DNA of 64,000 nucleotides from Cytophagales bacterium (GCA_013299045.1 JAAFJX010000018.1:20822-84821), one strand, 5' to 3'. Counted from the stretch's first letter, positions 52,211 through 62,125 are shown. Made by a program: numbers and translations. Notes: generated from the sequence alone by a model not told the origin.

Positions 52211-54445
52211 CTATGGCTCAAAGCGGTGTATGTCAATAACTCCTTTAATGTTCTTGATTTGCTGTATGATGTCATTTACTTGGCTAGTATTTTGTACGCC
52301 GAGCGAGATTTTTCCGTCAAAAACATTGCCTTTGGTAGTAATAGACAGAGAAGAGATGTTAATTTTAAGTTGGTTGGAAATGACTCTAGTAACGTCATTG
52401 ACCAAACCTACGCGGTCTGTTCCCACGATGTGTAGCCCTACATCAAATTTGCGCGAAGAATCTACGTCCCATACGGCTTTAATGATTCTTTCGCCATAAG
52501 ATGCCATAATAGACACGGCATTGGGGCACTGGGTACGATGCACGCGAATGCCTCTACTTACCGTAACAATGCCAAAAATATCGTCGCCAGGAATGGGATT
52601 ACAACAACTAGACAACGAATATTCAAACTCAGCACTATCGCCAATCACTATACCGTCATTAGAGTTTTTCTTTTTGAGTTCTTGTTTGAAGTCCTTGGGG
52701 CGTGTGTAAACTGGCCTAGACTTTTCATAGGTTTCATAAAAACGTTTGATTTCAGTATGGTCAATAATACCCATACCAATTTTATAATACAGTTCTGTAG
52801 GCGTGGTGGATTCAAAAAAGTCTGTAACCTGAAAAACCAAAGTGTCAGACGGCTGTAGTTTGAGCTGTGCGAGCTTTCTATAAAGAATTTCACGGCCATT
52901 GTCCGTAATATTTTTATGCTCGTTGCGCAAAAAGAGTTTGATTTTGCTGCGCGCCTTTGATGTTTTAACAAAACGCAACCAGTCTTCGGTAATTTTGGGC
53001 TTTGAAGACTTTAAAATTTCTACTTGGTCGCCTGTTTGCAGTTCATAGTTTAAGGGCACGAGCTTATTGTTTACTTTTGCGCCCAAACAACAACTGCCTA
53101 TTTCAGAGTGAATCTCAAAAGCAAAATCTAGCACTGTGGCTGCTAGAGGCAAGATACGGAGGTCGCCTCGGGGTGTAAACACATAAATTTCATCGTTGAA
53201 GATGCTATCGCGCACCTCGTCCATAAACTCGAGGTCGGAGAGCGTATTGTTTTCTACGTTGTCGCGCATCAAGGATAACCATTTTTCTAGGTTGCTTTCT
53301 AGTTTATCATGGTTACCTTTGTATTTGTAATGGGCGGCAAAGCCCTTTTCGGCCAAGTCGTCCATGCGAGTTGTACGGATTTGAACCTCTACCCACTGGC
53401 CTTTTTTGGACATCACCGTTATTTGTAAGGACTCATAACCATTGCTTTTGGGGTAGCTAATCCAGTCGCGCAGGCGGTTTGTGTTGGGTTGATAATGGTC
53501 AGTTACCGTAGAGTAAACCTTCCAGCAAAGCGCTTTTTCATCTTCACTGGGCTTGGGGTCAGCAATAATGCGAATGGCAAAAAGGTCATAGACTTCTTCA
53601 AACGGAATTTGCTGTTTTTGCATTTTATTCCAAATAGAAGCCACCGATTTGAGCCTACTTTTAATTGTAAACTTGATACCATTGGCTGTTAAGTCGTCTG
53701 CAATAGGCTTTTTAAAGTCTTTGATGAAGCGGTCTCGCGCAATTTGTGTGGCTTGTATTTTTTCAAGAATTTGCTCATAGGCAGCACGATTGGAGAACTT
53801 CAAACAAAGGTCATCAAGCTCGGATTTGATGTTGTAAAAACCCAGACGATGCGCCAGAGGGGCATATAAAAACTGCGTTTCGGCTTTTATCTTGAGCTGC
53901 TTATCTTTAGCCATACTGTCCAGAGTGCGCATATTATGCAAGCGGTCTGCTATTTTCACTAAAACGACTCTTATGTCTTCGCTCATGCTCAATAAAACCT
54001 TGCGGAAAGTTTCGGCTTGCATAGACTTGTCTTCGCCGAAAACACGCGGCACTTTGGTAAGTCCATCTACTATGCGGGCTACCTTTTTGCCAAACTTGGC
54101 CTCAATAACGTCTAATTCATAGTTAGAATCTTCTACAACATCGTGGAGCAGGGCTGAAATAATGGAGGTTGTGCCCATTCCCATCTCCTCTGCCACAATA
54201 CGCGCTACCTCAATGGGGTGATAAATGTAAGGCTCGCCAGATTTACGCCGAACATCGCGGTGTGCATCTACTGCTAAGTTAAAGGCAGCCTTGATAATCT
54301 TTGTATCGCCTGGTTTCAAACGGCTGTGCGCCACACGCAACAAATGTCGGTAGCGCTTTAAAATTTCTTTGTTTTCTAATTCTAATTGCTCCGGGCTAAT
54401 AGGCTCTGGACTTTTTTTTATATCAGTGGGCAAGGAAGCGCTCAT
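52211..54445 (-). CDS. Bifunctional (p)ppGpp synthetase/hydrolase, RelA/SpoT family
   Basis: Controls the stringent response. Order from the ATG at 54445 (MSASLPTDIKKSPEP): HD hydrolase domain with ALLHDVVEDSNYELD (about residues 50-200), synthetase domain with DLFAIRIIADP and RDWISYPKSNGYESLQITV (about 240-370), TGS domain (YVFTPRGDLRILPLAATVLDFAFEIHSEIG), a conserved-cysteine region (SSCCNPIPGDDIFGIVTVSRGIRVHRTQCPN) and a C-terminal ACT domain. Both catalytic halves keep their key motifs, so it is probably bifunctional. The frame is open to 54511, but the extra 22 residues have no homology. Length 744. Confidence 0.95.
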   Translation of the reverse strand: MSASLPTDIKKSPEPISPEQLELENKEILKRYRHLLRVAHSRLKPGDTKIIKAAFNLAVDAHRDVRRKSGEPYIYHPIEVARIVAEEMGMGTTSIISALLHDVVEDSNYELDVIEAKFGKKVARIVDGLTKVPRVFGEDKSMQAETFRKVLLSMSEDIRVVLVKIADRLHNMRTLDSMAKDKQLKIKAETQFLYAPLAHRLGFYNIKSELDDLCLKFSNRAAYEQILEKIQATQIARDRFIKDFKKPIADDLTANGIKFTIKSRLKSVASIWNKMQKQQIPFEEVYDLFAIRIIADPKPSEDEKALCWKVYSTVTDHYQPNTNRLRDWISYPKSNGYESLQITVMSKKGQWVEVQIRTTRMDDLAEKGFAAHYKYKGNHDKLESNLEKWLSLMRDNVENNTLSDLEFMDEVRDSIFNDEIYVFTPRGDLRILPLAATVLDFAFEIHSEIGSCCLGAKVNNKLVPLNYELQTGDQVEILKSSKPKITEDWLRFVKTSKARSKIKLFLRNEHKNITDNGREILYRKLAQLKLQPSDTLVFQVTDFFESTTPTELYYKIGMGIIDHTEIKRFYETYEKSRPVYTRPKDFKQELKKKNSNDGIVIGDSAEFEYSLSSCCNPIPGDDIFGIVTVSRGIRVHRTQCPNAVSIMASYGERIIKAVWDVDSSRKFDVGLHIVGTDRVGLVNDVTRVISNQLKINISSLSITTKGNVFDGKISLGVQNTSQVNDIIQQIKNIKGVIDIHRFEP

Positions 54446-54970
54446 TAGGACAGCTTGAATAATATGGAATAAAAATAAGATGCAGCAATAAATGCAGCGT
54501 ACTGTGCGCAATTATCTAGCCTTGAAAGACCATTTTGTAAACTTCGTTCACAAATCATTCATAAACAAATTTTTTTTGCTATTTTTTCATGCTTTTATCA
54601 TAATACTTTGATTCAGCCCAAAAAATCCATGCTTGCAATAAGTGAATAAATATAAGTGCAGCAGAAGTCTTTAAAACGTTTGATATGAACCTTATCCCCA
54701 TAAACATTGTTATTCTGTCCGCATGGCAAAATTATTTTTGAGCAGGTGGCGGCTTATCCCGTCTCTGCCCTGAAGTGCAGCAACACCATATAGGGAGCTT
54801 GGTAAGGAAAAATGTTATTGTTCAAAATCTCCATCAAAGAATGTTTGCAAGTAAAAGACAAGTTAGATAGACTCTTTTTTTGTGGAAATTTTATAGATTT
54901 AAACAAACAAAATACGGTTTTATGCCGTTCTTTGTGCATACTTATATTCCAAAACCAAACCTTCTTGTTT
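54446..54970. other. Non-coding divergent region, 525 bases
   Basis: Lies between the divergently transcribed RelA/SpoT and barrel genes and must hold both promoters. It is AT-rich; I see no exact TAnnTTTG pair. Open frames here (54754-55029 minus, and the 53-codon extension of the barrel gene from 54812) are not convincing. Confidence 0.4.
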
Positions 54971-55714
54971 ATGCCGAAATTATCTCTTTTGTGCCACATA
55001 TTTGCGCTTTTACTGCTTAGCTTTTGCATTTCAACAACTGCCTCTGGACAATCTCAAAACAGACGGAGCGGCCATAAGATTTCTTCGGATAGGCCTTATT
55101 CCTTTAACGGTAGTCTGGAAAGCGGGATTCAAGGCTTTAGTTTTTGTCCCAAAGGTGCAGAAACAGGGCTTTCGCCTCTGCTGCGTGCTGGTCTGGGTGT
55201 GCATATCCCGCTCAAAAGACAACATAGTATGCACGTAGGTTTGAGTTATGCGTACTCACGAATGGTTCTGAAGGGAAATACCCGTGTAGAAAAGGGTTTT
55301 GATGTACTAGGCGACGAGATGTTACGCTTTATCAAAATGGACGACCCTAGTATTCAGAGCGTTCAGTACAGCCGTTTGAACACAGAGTGGGTAGAATTGA
55401 CTTTTTTGTATGGTTATCAGCCCATACCTCGCCTGAGCATGAAGGCGGGTGTACGTATGCAGGTGTTGATGGGCGCTCGCAGCGATGCGCGTTATAAGAG
55501 TACGGGTGGGGCAGCGCAACGCATTCAACAAAAAAGTGACTTTTTTATTAACCGCAACCTTGTGAGTGCAGAGGTGCGTATTGGCTACGCTTTTGTAGAA
55601 GTATTTGGGCAGTACGGCCTGGTTTCCTTGTTCCAGAAGAAATATCTAGAATGCGGGGCGGCTGTTTATCCTATGGCGGCTGGTGTCGCTTTTAGACTTC
55701 CCTCACAGCAGTAG
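54971..55714 (+). CDS. Outer-membrane beta-barrel protein (PorT-like)
   Basis: Signal peptide from the ATG at 54971 (MPKLSLLCHIFALLLLSFCISTTASGQ), then about 220 residues of amphipathic strands with alternating small/aromatic residues, such as LRAGLGVHIPLKRQHSMHVGLSYAYSRM and LSMKAGVRMQVLMGARSD, ending in GVAFRLPSQQ. It fits an 8-10-stranded outer-membrane barrel of the OMP_b-brl_2/PorT sort common in Bacteroidota. Function unknown. An upstream ATG at 54812 would add 53 residues that spoil the signal peptide. Converges with the SnoaL-like gene 3 bases away. Confidence 0.75.
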   Translation: MPKLSLLCHIFALLLLSFCISTTASGQSQNRRSGHKISSDRPYSFNGSLESGIQGFSFCPKGAETGLSPLLRAGLGVHIPLKRQHSMHVGLSYAYSRMVLKGNTRVEKGFDVLGDEMLRFIKMDDPSIQSVQYSRLNTEWVELTFLYGYQPIPRLSMKAGVRMQVLMGARSDARYKSTGGAAQRIQQKSDFFINRNLVSAEVRIGYAFVEVFGQYGLVSLFQKKYLECGAAVYPMAAGVAFRLPSQQ

Positions 55715-55717
55715 TTT

Positions 55718-56155
55718 TTAGCTAGAATGGTCGGCCACAATAACCCACTCTCCTTTAATTTTTTTCCATACAAGTGTAAAAAAGCCTTCTAGTTCATCGT
55801 TAGCACGCTTTAGATGCCATTTGCCAATAATGAGATGACTTTCTTTTGAGAGAGCTTCGGTATCTAGGAGCGTAAAGGTCAGAAAGCCCATTTCGGAAGC
55901 GTCCTTATAGTTTTTTTGGTAGTTGAGCAACACATTCTCCCAGCCGTATTTGATACCGCTTTTGCCAATAAAACGTAGCTGTGGCGACTCCCAATAAGCT
56001 GACATAAAACCCTTTATATCAGCCCTGTTCCATGCCTCTGTTTGTGCTTTTAGTTTCTTTAGAATCGGGGTAGGTATGTCGCTTTGGGCTTTTACCTCAA
56101 CTTGCACGACCAGTAGAACCAAGCAGAGTACAGCTAAAATTCTGTATAACAACAT
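55718..56155 (-). CDS. Exported SnoaL/DUF4440-like protein
   Basis: Small periplasmic protein: signal peptide to about residue 24 (VEVKAQ), then a NTF2-like cone-shaped fold with LKKLKAQTEAWNRADIKGFMSAYWESPQLRFIGKSGIKYGWENVLLNYQ, and a final strand pair ELEGFFTLVWKKIKGEWVIVADHSS, which closes the family. Length 145. The family includes small enzymes and binding proteins; the role here is unknown. Confidence 0.85.
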   Translation of the reverse strand: MLLYRILAVLCLVLLVVQVEVKAQSDIPTPILKKLKAQTEAWNRADIKGFMSAYWESPQLRFIGKSGIKYGWENVLLNYQKNYKDASEMGFLTFTLLDTEALSKESHLIIGKWHLKRANDELEGFFTLVWKKIKGEWVIVADHSS

Positions 56156-56203
56156 TTTGCTTAAATTTTGCTTAAATAGACAACGTGCAAGCCCAAAAAG
56201 TTA

Positions 56204-57322
56204 TTAGGAAGCTACCACGCCTTGATTATCGTCTTCTTCGCTACTAGTTTTCTTTTTTGGGAATATCAATGAGGCTAAAACACTGACAACTAGTATGCTT
56301 ACCACAATCAATAAGGAATGATAATTCTCAAAGCCCACACTTTTGAGCCAAGAATGTAAAAACATTTTGAGACCAATAAAGATGAGCAAAAAGGATAAGC
56401 CTGTTTTTAAATAATGAAACAAGTGCATAATGTTGGACAAGAAGAAAAACATAGAACGCAAACCCATAATGGCAAATATATTGGAGAAGAAGACGATATA
56501 AGGGTCTTTGGTAACTGAAAAAACTGCTGGTACGGAGTCCACTGCAAAAATCAAGTCTGTAACTTCTACTATCATGACGGTCAGGAATAGAGGTGTTATC
56601 ATCAGACGGCCCTTGCCTGTTTGCTTTTTACCTTCGCGTTTTCGGACAAAAAAGTTGCCCCCCACATAGCGCGGGAAAACCGCAAAAAACTTTGAAGTAA
56701 ACTTGACCATCCAATGTTTTTCTGGGTCTATGTCTTCATCTTCGTCGCTCGTAATGAGCATTTTGCCACCTGAAAAAACCAAAAAGCCTGCAAAAAAATA
56801 AAGTATGATACCGAACTGCTGTATGATGGCAGAGCCTAAGAAGATGAAGATAAAGCGCATCACGATAGCGCCAATAATGCCCCAAAGCAATACCTTTTTG
56901 TAGTACTTTTGCCTAACACCAAATGAGGTAAAGACCAGAATTATTACAAAAATGTTGTCCACAGAAAGGGAATATTCTAACAAGTAGCCAGTAAGAAACT
57001 CAAGGGCAATATGTTGTTTGTAGCTCTGAAGAGATTTTTCAAAATTATCGGCAATGACCTTCACGTCTTCGGGGTGCGCTACGTAGGAAGTAATAACCCT
57101 GCTTAGGTCTTGCAAATTTTCAATGCCATGAATGCGGTGGCCGTTTGTATAAAGCAAAAAGTAAAAGCCTAAAGCAAAAGTTACCCAAACCAAACTCCAT
57201 GTGCCTGCTTCTTTGAAAGAAACAACGTGGTCTTTTTTGCTAAAAACGCCCAAATCAATGAGCAACATTAGCCCTATAAAAAGCAAAAAGCCACTAAAAA
57301 ACAGTATTTCGTGAATGCCCAT
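56204..57322 (-). CDS. TerC/Alx family integral membrane protein
   Basis: Probably exports manganese or protects metalated exported proteins. About nine transmembrane helices. The two acidic metal motifs are intact: LEYSLSVDNIFVIILVFTSF near residue 115 and VTDLIFAVDSVPAVFSVT near 255. A cytoplasmic loop (DEDEDIDPEKHW) separates the halves, and the C-terminus is charged (KKKTSSEEDDNQG). Length 372 is longer than the core family because of an N-terminal extra loop at residues 58-100, which is common in the Alx branch. A 39-codon membrane-peptide frame lies 35 bases upstream on the same strand. Confidence 0.93.
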   Translation of the reverse strand: MGIHEILFFSGFLLFIGLMLLIDLGVFSKKDHVVSFKEAGTWSLVWVTFALGFYFLLYTNGHRIHGIENLQDLSRVITSYVAHPEDVKVIADNFEKSLQSYKQHIALEFLTGYLLEYSLSVDNIFVIILVFTSFGVRQKYYKKVLLWGIIGAIVMRFIFIFLGSAIIQQFGIILYFFAGFLVFSGGKMLITSDEDEDIDPEKHWMVKFTSKFFAVFPRYVGGNFFVRKREGKKQTGKGRLMITPLFLTVMIVEVTDLIFAVDSVPAVFSVTKDPYIVFFSNIFAIMGLRSMFFFLSNIMHLFHYLKTGLSFLLIFIGLKMFLHSWLKSVGFENYHSLLIVVSILVVSVLASLIFPKKKTSSEEDDNQGVVAS

Positions 57323-57357
57323 AAGCTACGCGAGAGATTTTCTAATCCAACCTCTCC

Positions 57358-57477
57358 CTAATGATAATATGATTGAAGACAATAGAGCAGAACCAATTTT
57401 AAGATAAAAACCAAAAGCACATACAAATACTGCTTGCTGCTGGCGCTGTCATCAAATTCTTGTAAATGTGTATCCAT
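57358..57477 (-). CDS. Small membrane peptide, 39 residues (putative)
   Basis: ATG at 57477 to TAG at 57358. The peptide begins MDTHLQEFDDSASSKQ, an acidic, soluble N-terminus, and ends in one hydrophobic helix (YLYVLLVFILKLVLLYCLQS) and YYH. Such a single-helix small protein just before terC on the same strand (35-base gap) could be a subunit or modulator of TerC. There is no homology I recognise and no ribosome-binding site, so existence as a gene is uncertain. The remaining bases to 57643 show nothing else. Confidence 0.4.
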   Translation of the reverse strand: MDTHLQEFDDSASSKQYLYVLLVFILKLVLLYCLQSYYH

Positions 57478-57643
57478 ACAACAAAAAAACAACGGCTATC
57501 TGTTAGAAACCCTGCACGGCTGTAACCTATTCAATTACGCTGCCAAAATTAGAATTTTAATTCAAGTTAAACAAAAAAAAGGGTTAAATGTTTTTAGTGA
57601 ATGCTGCTGAATAGACACAAAACACCTTATAGTGGCCTTATCT

Positions 57644-58567
57644 TTATGATTTCATGCTGTTTTTTATATCGGAGTCTTCTCCTACCAAGCGGATAAAGAT
57701 ATCGTCCATTGTTGGCATTTGTTCCTGAAAAGCCAAAAGCTCGGTTTGTTGAGCAATGTCAGCCACAAGTGCAGAGTAGCTATTTTTGTTGAGGGTGCAA
57801 GTGGTTTCAATGTGGCCGTCTGTATTGACTTTTTGAGCCACTGTGTTGGCCAACTCGGACTGCCAGGCCTGCGTCGTTAAAATGCTGTAAGTGAAGTTTC
57901 TGAACTGCTGCTTGATGTCGGATTTTTTGCCTTCTAGTATTTTTTTAGACCTGTTTATGAGCGCAATATGGTCACAAAGAGATTCGACGGTGTCCATGCG
58001 GTGCGTAGAAAAAATAATGGTGCAGCCGCGTTCGCGAAGTGCCAAAATTTCTTTCGTTATCAAGTTGGCATTAACGGGGTCAAAGCCAGAAAAAGGCTCG
58101 TCAAGAATCAGGAGTGGTGGTTCATGCAAAACAGTTGCCACGAATTGTACTTTTTGTTGCATACCCTTTGAGAGGTCTTCCACGTTTTTATGCCCCCAGC
58201 CTTTCATTTCAAAAACATCAAACCAGTAGGCCAGTTTTTCTTTAGCAGCCTTTTCGGAGAGTCCCTTTAGGGCTGCCAAATACAAGAGCTGCTCTCCCAC
58301 TTTCATTTTTTTGTAGAGGCCGCGCTCTTCCGGCATATATCCAATGGCATTGACGTGTTTGGGTGCAAGAGGTTCACCATCAAATAAAATTTTACCGCTA
58401 TCGGCAAAGGTTATTTGCGTAATAATGCGAATCAGGGAAGTTTTGCCTGCACCGTTTGGGCCTAAAAGCCCATAAATACTGCCTTTGGGGACGCTCATGC
58501 TTACGTCATGGAGTGCCTGATGCTTTTCGTAAGCCTTGCTTACATTCTGAATATCAAGGAGTAGCAT
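57644..58567 (-). CDS. ABC transporter ATP-binding protein (ABC-2/NatA type)
   Basis: ATPase of an ABC-2 exporter. Walker A GPNGAGKT (residues 37-44), signature LSKGMQQK, Walker B LLILDEPFSGFDP and the H-loop IIFSTHRM are all present. The C-terminal ~90 residues match the DUF4162-type extension of NatA-like exporters. Length 307. No permease (ABC-2 membrane) gene is next to it: the neighbour downstream is the small peptide/terC pair and upstream the strand changes. The partner must be encoded elsewhere. Confidence 0.92.
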   Translation of the reverse strand: MLLLDIQNVSKAYEKHQALHDVSMSVPKGSIYGLLGPNGAGKTSLIRIITQITFADSGKILFDGEPLAPKHVNAIGYMPEERGLYKKMKVGEQLLYLAALKGLSEKAAKEKLAYWFDVFEMKGWGHKNVEDLSKGMQQKVQFVATVLHEPPLLILDEPFSGFDPVNANLITKEILALRERGCTIIFSTHRMDTVESLCDHIALINRSKKILEGKKSDIKQQFRNFTYSILTTQAWQSELANTVAQKVNTDGHIETTCTLNKNSYSALVADIAQQTELLAFQEQMPTMDDIFIRLVGEDSDIKNSMKS

Positions 58568-58998
58568 AGTTAGTAGTAAGCCAAAACAATTCTTTGGGAG
58601 GGTGTTTGGGTGTTAAAATTTTGACAAAATTATTCGTTTTTTTGATAAATATGACAAAAATTTATGTATATTTTTCAGACGGAGCGTTGTCATAGCGCGT
58701 TAAAGAACGTACTTTGCACAAAATTTTACTTGAATAGAATTTATAGGATTGGCCACCACATTATTGACGATACATGATAGACCTATATGCTCTAACTTAT
58801 TTCGGTTTTAGATATTAGGTATCCCGTTAAATTCACTAAATTGGTGCCTCGCATACACACTGCATGAGCCTGAAGCACATAGTTGCTGAATCCTCAAAAC
58901 CAGAGAATGAGAACAAGTAGCCATAGAACACGTAGAATTTGGTACAGAAGTTCACTATATTCGCAATTAAAATAGCTTTAAACTTATTGTAAGATACT
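58568..58998. other. Non-coding divergent region, 431 bases
   Basis: Separates the divergent ABC ATPase and DUF2339 genes. It contains the promoter at 58625-58658 for the ATPase; I see no clear signal for DUF2339 and no gene. Confidence 0.4.
58625..58658 (-). promoter_or_regulatory. Putative promoter of the ABC ATPase gene
   Basis: On the minus strand TTTG, 22 bases and TAATTTTG. The -7 box is exact; the spacer is slightly long. The predicted start near 58619 leaves about 50 bases to the ATG. Confidence 0.45.
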
Positions 58999-61900
58999 AT
59001 GACTGAACTATCCTGCCCTTTTTGTCAGTCGCTTAATGTGTTTTCGGCAGAACAATGCGCGAAGTGTAAGCGGCTGCTAAAGCCAACCACACGTCAAATA
59101 GAGAACTTGATATTGGAACTCAAAAGACTTCGTCAAGATACCAAAAGCCGTCTAGATGAATTAGAGATGCGAATTTTAACTGCTGAAAAACAAGTTGTTT
59201 TTTTTGAGCGGCAAAGAGTTTTCTTGAAAGAAGTTAAAGAAGAACCCTTGATATCTGAACAACAAATATCAGATATAGAGCAGCCCGTTGCCACTGAAGG
59301 CCCCCAAGAGGAGGTGTATGAGAAAGAACACACTCTGGTTTATGCAAAACCTGTCTATGAACAAGGCCAAGAAATGCTGCCTCACCAGTCGGATTTTTAC
59401 GACCGCGCTAAACAACAACGAAAAAACCAAAAGCAAAAGAAAGCCCCCAAGGCCGAGCCAAAGCCCAGCGAACCTTTTGATTGGCGCAAGTATGTGCCTG
59501 ATGTGGTTATAGAATTACTAATTGCACCATTTGCTCATCTTTTTGCGCTTTGGTTTAGTGCTTATGGTCATTATAAAAAAGAAAACAAGCTGCCTGTATT
59601 TTTTATGACGCTGGGCGGTATCGCTGCCTTCCTGATGGGTTTTGGCTATCTTATGCGCTACACTTCTGATACAGTTTGGGAGGCTTCCAAGATAGCTATT
59701 TCGGCAGTTAGCGCGGCTGGTGTTCTCTTTCTGGGGCATAGGCTACAAAGCCGCGATGAAAAGTTCAAAGATTATGGTTCTGCTCTTATTGCTTTTGGGG
59801 TGTCTTTGAATTTTCTGTGGATTTATTTCTTAAATGACTCGCCCATAGTACCGCTTTTTTTTAAGGAAACTTTTGCCTTTTTAATTCTTGTGGCACTCAA
59901 TAATGCACTTTCGGCCTATCTTGCTATTAAGTTTAACTCTCGCGTGGTGCTAATACTGAGTTTGGTGTTGGGCGCGTTCTCGCCATTTTTTGCGCAAACC
60001 ACACAAATTTCGGTGTTATACTTTGTCTATTTGTGGTTTTTGAGTGCAGCAAGCCTAGAAATTGGCCGCCGCATGAGCTGGGAAGTATCAGTCAAAATTA
60101 CCTTTTGGCTCGTATTGGCAGTACATCAATTTATCTTTTTTAGATACTCTAATAGCTTGAATATGTGGGTCTTCTGCGGAATTTTGCACGCTTTCGCCTA
60201 CTTGTTTATGTATTACGTTCTGCACCAGAACCATCGTGTCAAAGATACGCTACAAAAAGAGGATATTTTTGTTTTGGCAGCGAGTATGAGCCTTTTGGCC
60301 GCTGATATTTATGCCCTTTTTGATTTGCAAACGCGAACAGGCGGTTATGTTTTTTTAGGGAACACCATGTTTTTTGCCCTTATTTTTGTATTTCGGCGTG
60401 GGGTTTTGAGTCCTAAAATGCAGTCTGTTTTTATGTTATTAGCGGGTGCAATGTTAGCTTTTGCCGTGCCTTCATTGCTGGAGCGGGATTTATCTGCGCT
60501 GTGCTGGGGGCTAGAGGCGGTGGCGCTTTTGTATATGGGCTACGTGTTTGGGTTGCCTCTTGTACGCTATCAAGGTTTGTTAGTTTTGGCTTTGGCCATT
60601 CTCAAAACGCTATGGTTAGCTCCGCTCATTTATCAAAATTGGGGCATGGTTTTATGGAACGACGGCTTCCTTAACTTGTTGGGCATTGGGCTTATAGGTG
60701 CTTTGTTTGCCGTTGTATTTGAGCTCAGAAAAACAGAACGCACGGATTTCGAGCAGCGCGTTAATCTCTTTTTTCAAGAAATTTTATTGCTTTGGTTTGC
60801 ATTTTGTGCTTTTACGGTGCTGCATTTTTATCTACGGGACTGGGCTTATCCGTGTATGTCGCTGGTGGGTGTGCTGTGCTTGTATGCGTCGCGTCGACGC
60901 GGACTAGTTTTTGCAGAGGTTTATAGTTTTGGGATTATACTCACACCACTGGCGGGCTTGTTTTTCTTGTTTGTTAGCATACAAGATTTGGCCTTTCGTG
61001 TGCTGCCTTGGTATGGGCGGGTGGACTTACTTCTGGTAGTTTTCTTCTTTAGCACTGTGCCCACTTATTACGAAAAGGTTGAGCCTGATTATAAAAAATC
61101 GCTCGTTTATATTTTCTCTACCTTGCTACGTGAGCTTGTTTTCATAGCTTTGCCTTTATTCTTTTTGCCTACTGTTTGGCGTTTTTATCCGCTATATTTT
61201 CCGTTGGCTGCTTGTGTTTCTTTGGCGGTTGTTTTTGTTATGTACGAATTTTTGAAGCGCTTTTGGTTGCCTTATGCAGCTATATTGGCGCTTTTGGGTG
61301 CTGCGTATGTGCAAATAAACTTACCTTTAGAACAGCAAAATATGGCTCTGATGAGTGCTGGCTTGTCTTTAATTTTCTTACTGGCCTACGCTGTTTACAA
61401 AAAGATATATACTGCTGATGCGTATAAATTATTTCCTTTTGCATTGGTATATTATCTGTCATTCTTCTACACTGCCCTTTTGGTATTCTTAGTTATGGTG
61501 CGTTTGGTTACTCCTCAAGACTTTATGACAGCATCATCGGCGGCGCTTCTTTTTTTGATGCTCCTCGTTGTTTTTAAAGATAAGATATATGCTTTCCAAC
61601 CACTAGCCCATCCAACTTATCGTTTAGTACAGTTTTGGGCTATTTTCACGATACTGCACGCTGTTTTTGCCATTCCAACCTCTACTTTTGGTGTAGGCTT
61701 GGGCATTTATGTCCTGGTTTTGGGCTTATTGCTCTACGTAGTCTATGCGGACGAGGCTGCTTATCCTGCTCCAAAACGCGTTTTTTGGATAGCAGATGTC
61801 TATTTTGTTCATCTCTTGATAATGGGTTTTTACCGCGCTATTTTAATTCAGCACGGTGGTCTTTGGCTAGAAACCATTTTCACGGTGCTATGTTTTGTTC

Positions 61901-62124
61901 ATGGCGTGGGCTTATTGTTCAGTGCGAGTATAGACCGTTATAAGCGCTTAATGACTCTGGCTGTCATCTTTTTTATATTTGCGGTCTGTAAACTTTGGTT
62001 TGTGGATATGAGCAATGCGGATATGGTTCGTAAAATTATTGTTCTGATGGCGGTAGGTTTGGTTCTTTTATTGAGTGCCTTTTTCTATGTTAAGATACGG
62101 GATAAGCTGGATAAAAGAGCATAG
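58999..62124 (+). CDS. DUF2339 family multi-pass membrane protein
   Basis: Very large membrane protein of unknown function. A zinc-ribbon-like N-terminus (SCPFCQSLN, EQCAKCKRL) is followed by a coiled coil (residues 28-75), an acidic/basic linker, and then more than 20 hydrophobic helices. The first helices (LPVFFMTLGGIAAFLMGFGYLMRY and AISAVSAAGVLFLGHRLQSRDEKFKDYGSALIAFGVSLNFL) carry the DUF2339 pattern. Length 1041. No catalytic motif is apparent. Stand-alone gene, ending 1 base before the convergent RHS fragment. Confidence 0.9.
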   Translation: MTELSCPFCQSLNVFSAEQCAKCKRLLKPTTRQIENLILELKRLRQDTKSRLDELEMRILTAEKQVVFFERQRVFLKEVKEEPLISEQQISDIEQPVATEGPQEEVYEKEHTLVYAKPVYEQGQEMLPHQSDFYDRAKQQRKNQKQKKAPKAEPKPSEPFDWRKYVPDVVIELLIAPFAHLFALWFSAYGHYKKENKLPVFFMTLGGIAAFLMGFGYLMRYTSDTVWEASKIAISAVSAAGVLFLGHRLQSRDEKFKDYGSALIAFGVSLNFLWIYFLNDSPIVPLFFKETFAFLILVALNNALSAYLAIKFNSRVVLILSLVLGAFSPFFAQTTQISVLYFVYLWFLSAASLEIGRRMSWEVSVKITFWLVLAVHQFIFFRYSNSLNMWVFCGILHAFAYLFMYYVLHQNHRVKDTLQKEDIFVLAASMSLLAADIYALFDLQTRTGGYVFLGNTMFFALIFVFRRGVLSPKMQSVFMLLAGAMLAFAVPSLLERDLSALCWGLEAVALLYMGYVFGLPLVRYQGLLVLALAILKTLWLAPLIYQNWGMVLWNDGFLNLLGIGLIGALFAVVFELRKTERTDFEQRVNLFFQEILLLWFAFCAFTVLHFYLRDWAYPCMSLVGVLCLYASRRRGLVFAEVYSFGIILTPLAGLFFLFVSIQDLAFRVLPWYGRVDLLLVVFFFSTVPTYYEKVEPDYKKSLVYIFSTLLRELVFIALPLFFLPTVWRFYPLYFPLAACVSLAVVFVMYEFLKRFWLPYAAILALLGAAYVQINLPLEQQNMALMSAGLSLIFLLAYAVYKKIYTADAYKLFPFALVYYLSFFYTALLVFLVMVRLVTPQDFMTASSAALLFLMLLVVFKDKIYAFQPLAHPTYRLVQFWAIFTILHAVFAIPTSTFGVGLGIYVLVLGLLLYVVYADEAAYPAPKRVFWIADVYFVHLLIMGFYRAILIQHGGLWLETIFTVLCFVHGVGLLFSASIDRYKRLMTLAVIFFIFAVCKLWFVDMSNADMVRKIIVLMAVGLVLLLSAFFYVKIRDKLDKRA

Positions 62125-62125
62125 C

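Noticed and set aside
54446..54511. Longer RelA/SpoT start at 54511
   Set aside because: The added 22 residues are hydrophobic and cysteine-rich without homology to the family; the ATG at 54445 gives the normal start.
54754..55029. 91-codon minus-strand frame upstream of the barrel gene
   Set aside because: Overlaps the signal-peptide region of the barrel gene on the other strand and has no protein-like composition.
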